A stretch of DNA of 64,000 nucleotides from contig NC_065538.1 in assembly GCF_932294415.1 (NCBI RefSeq), positions 80,117,834-80,181,833 of the forward strand, written 5' to 3'. The notes under the pieces were generated by a model. That model was given only the letters and a program-made list of their open reading frames with translations, searched no databases and was not told the origin of the DNA. This DNA comes from Quercus robur. Its lineage: Eukaryota; Streptophyta; Magnoliopsida; Fagales; Fagaceae. Both the position numbers and the translations under genes were made by a program. The stretch's first letter is position 1. Each line of letters starts with the position of its first letter. Positions 62,897 to 64,000 of the stretch are shown piece by piece.

Positions 62897-62924
<28 letters not shown>
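62897..62924. repeat. (GA)n microsatellite in intron 1
   Basis: About 13 GA units within the first intron of the third kinase. Confidence 0.9.
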
Positions 62925-62928
<4 letters not shown>

Positions 62929-64000
62929 ATGATTAATATTTTATTTCTAGTGTATACAGTGACATGATTAATATTTTATTTCTAGTGTCTATAGTGACCA
63001 GATAATTTAAAATTTTAAATGTATGGAATGAAATATTTCTTTAAGTTTATAATATTTAATTTGAACTATATTAATGTATTTCAAATGCAAAGAATTATTT
63101 CTCTAACAATATATGACTCTAAACCAAAATTAAAATTAGTAGTATAACAAAAATAACATGTTGATTTAGGAATAGGATTCCAAATACAATTTGGAGTAGA
63201 ATAAAACAACAGGTTGAGCTTTGACCAAGATAACACAATAGGTTTGGGTTTCAACTATTTCTGTAGCACAAATAATATAACTTACAATTTGGGTTGTATG
63301 TATTCTTCATTACATATGAGTTTTTGGTGACAAAAGAGGGAAACATATATACAATTGATTTCCAAAGGACAAATATTTTGTCTTATGCATTAGACATTAC
63401 ATAATATGTTAAAAAGACAAGTAGATGAAATTTTCATTGCATAGTATGAGTTAAAACTTTGTAAAAGACAAAGGGGGTACCTAGTACAACTGCATCCACA
63501 CGTATGTATAAATCTTGCCCTGTATCAGAATACGTTCTTGTGTCCACCAAGTTACCATGCCATATCAAGCATCCAATCCCTCCCTCACTCTCATTGGCAC
63601 TAGCATAAGCCATACAAGAACAATTCCTCAAACATTGTTGCTCACACTCTATCAGACTCAAACTCATATCTACACGTGCTATTGAAGTATCTGGTACCTT
63701 CACACGTGCCAATTTCACAAACCCTTCTCCATTATTGCATGTGGACATTCCTTACTTACTCACACACCCACCCGATGCGTCTCTCAAGTACCAATCGCGG
63801 GGCGACTTGGGTTCTAACCCGGGTAAGCATGTGCACTCAAACTTTTCCCCATTATACGGGTCACAATAACTATTTGGACCACAACTCAAATATTTATCAC
63901 ATAACTCTTGTGGGGCAGACCATAATTCAACCCATCTTGTCTCATGCCATGTAGATCGCCGCATGGTTCCTGATTCATCCACCACCATTTTAGAGAATAC

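Overview
The window is nuclear DNA from a flowering plant, most likely a woody eudicot. The evidence is GT-AG introns in AT-rich DNA, S-domain receptor kinases with the standard seven-exon layout, an RNA-dependent RNA polymerase of the plant RDR2 type, ATL RING-H2 genes, and a plant repeat set (Tat-type Ty3 LTR element, L1 LINE, Helitron, Stowaway, MULE, hAT, tRNA-derived SINE). A Fagaceae-like tree is a guess. There are few working genes. The only protein-coding gene that looks whole is an S-domain receptor kinase on the minus strand at 32661-38448.

Layout. 1-5.0 kb: AT-rich DNA, a small foldback element, a 0.75 kb inverted-repeat element, a Helitron end with a GGTCC-type minisatellite, and a broken ATL RING-H2 gene. 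5.1-7.5 kb: a possible old LTR, a paired repeat, and a SINE with clear target-site duplications (TSDs). 7.52-11.66 kb: a Helitron with both ends visible. 11.7-15.5 kb: foldback elements, a LINE fragment and a 0.93 kb inverted-repeat unit. 15.7-31.9 kb: the remains of an RDR2-like gene. Its first ~170 codons and last ~450 codons survive. The middle is missing, and the gap holds a 10.1 kb Tat-lineage LTR retrotransposon plus a LINE 3' end that itself carries a Stowaway MITE. 32.6-38.5 kb: the intact receptor kinase. 38.5-43.5 kb: AT-rich spacer with small repeats. 43.5-49.1 kb: a second, diverged copy of the 1.7-5.0 kb block, now holding a truncated receptor kinase, a hAT element, a second broken ATL gene and a 0.9 kb MULE. 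49.47-55.43 kb: a full-length L1 LINE with 15-bp TSDs. 57.7-64.0 kb: a third receptor kinase of the same array, with two nonsense codons, running off the right edge.

How the pieces relate. The three receptor kinases lie on the same strand, keep identical lengths for several exons and share 3' flanks, so they are a tandem array at three stages: whole, nonsense-bearing, and truncated. The duplicated 1.7-5.0/43.5-49.1 kb block supplies empty sites that confirm two transposon insertions. The RDR2 relic is a silencing-pathway gene that has become a landing site for elements. The most unusual signal is in the Tat element. The hexamer TGACGG (either strand) is packed into its LTRs, its 3' untranslated tandem repeats and its antisense extra ORF, but is near background in gag-pol. 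This resembles the self-recognition motifs known from some Arabidopsis MULEs.
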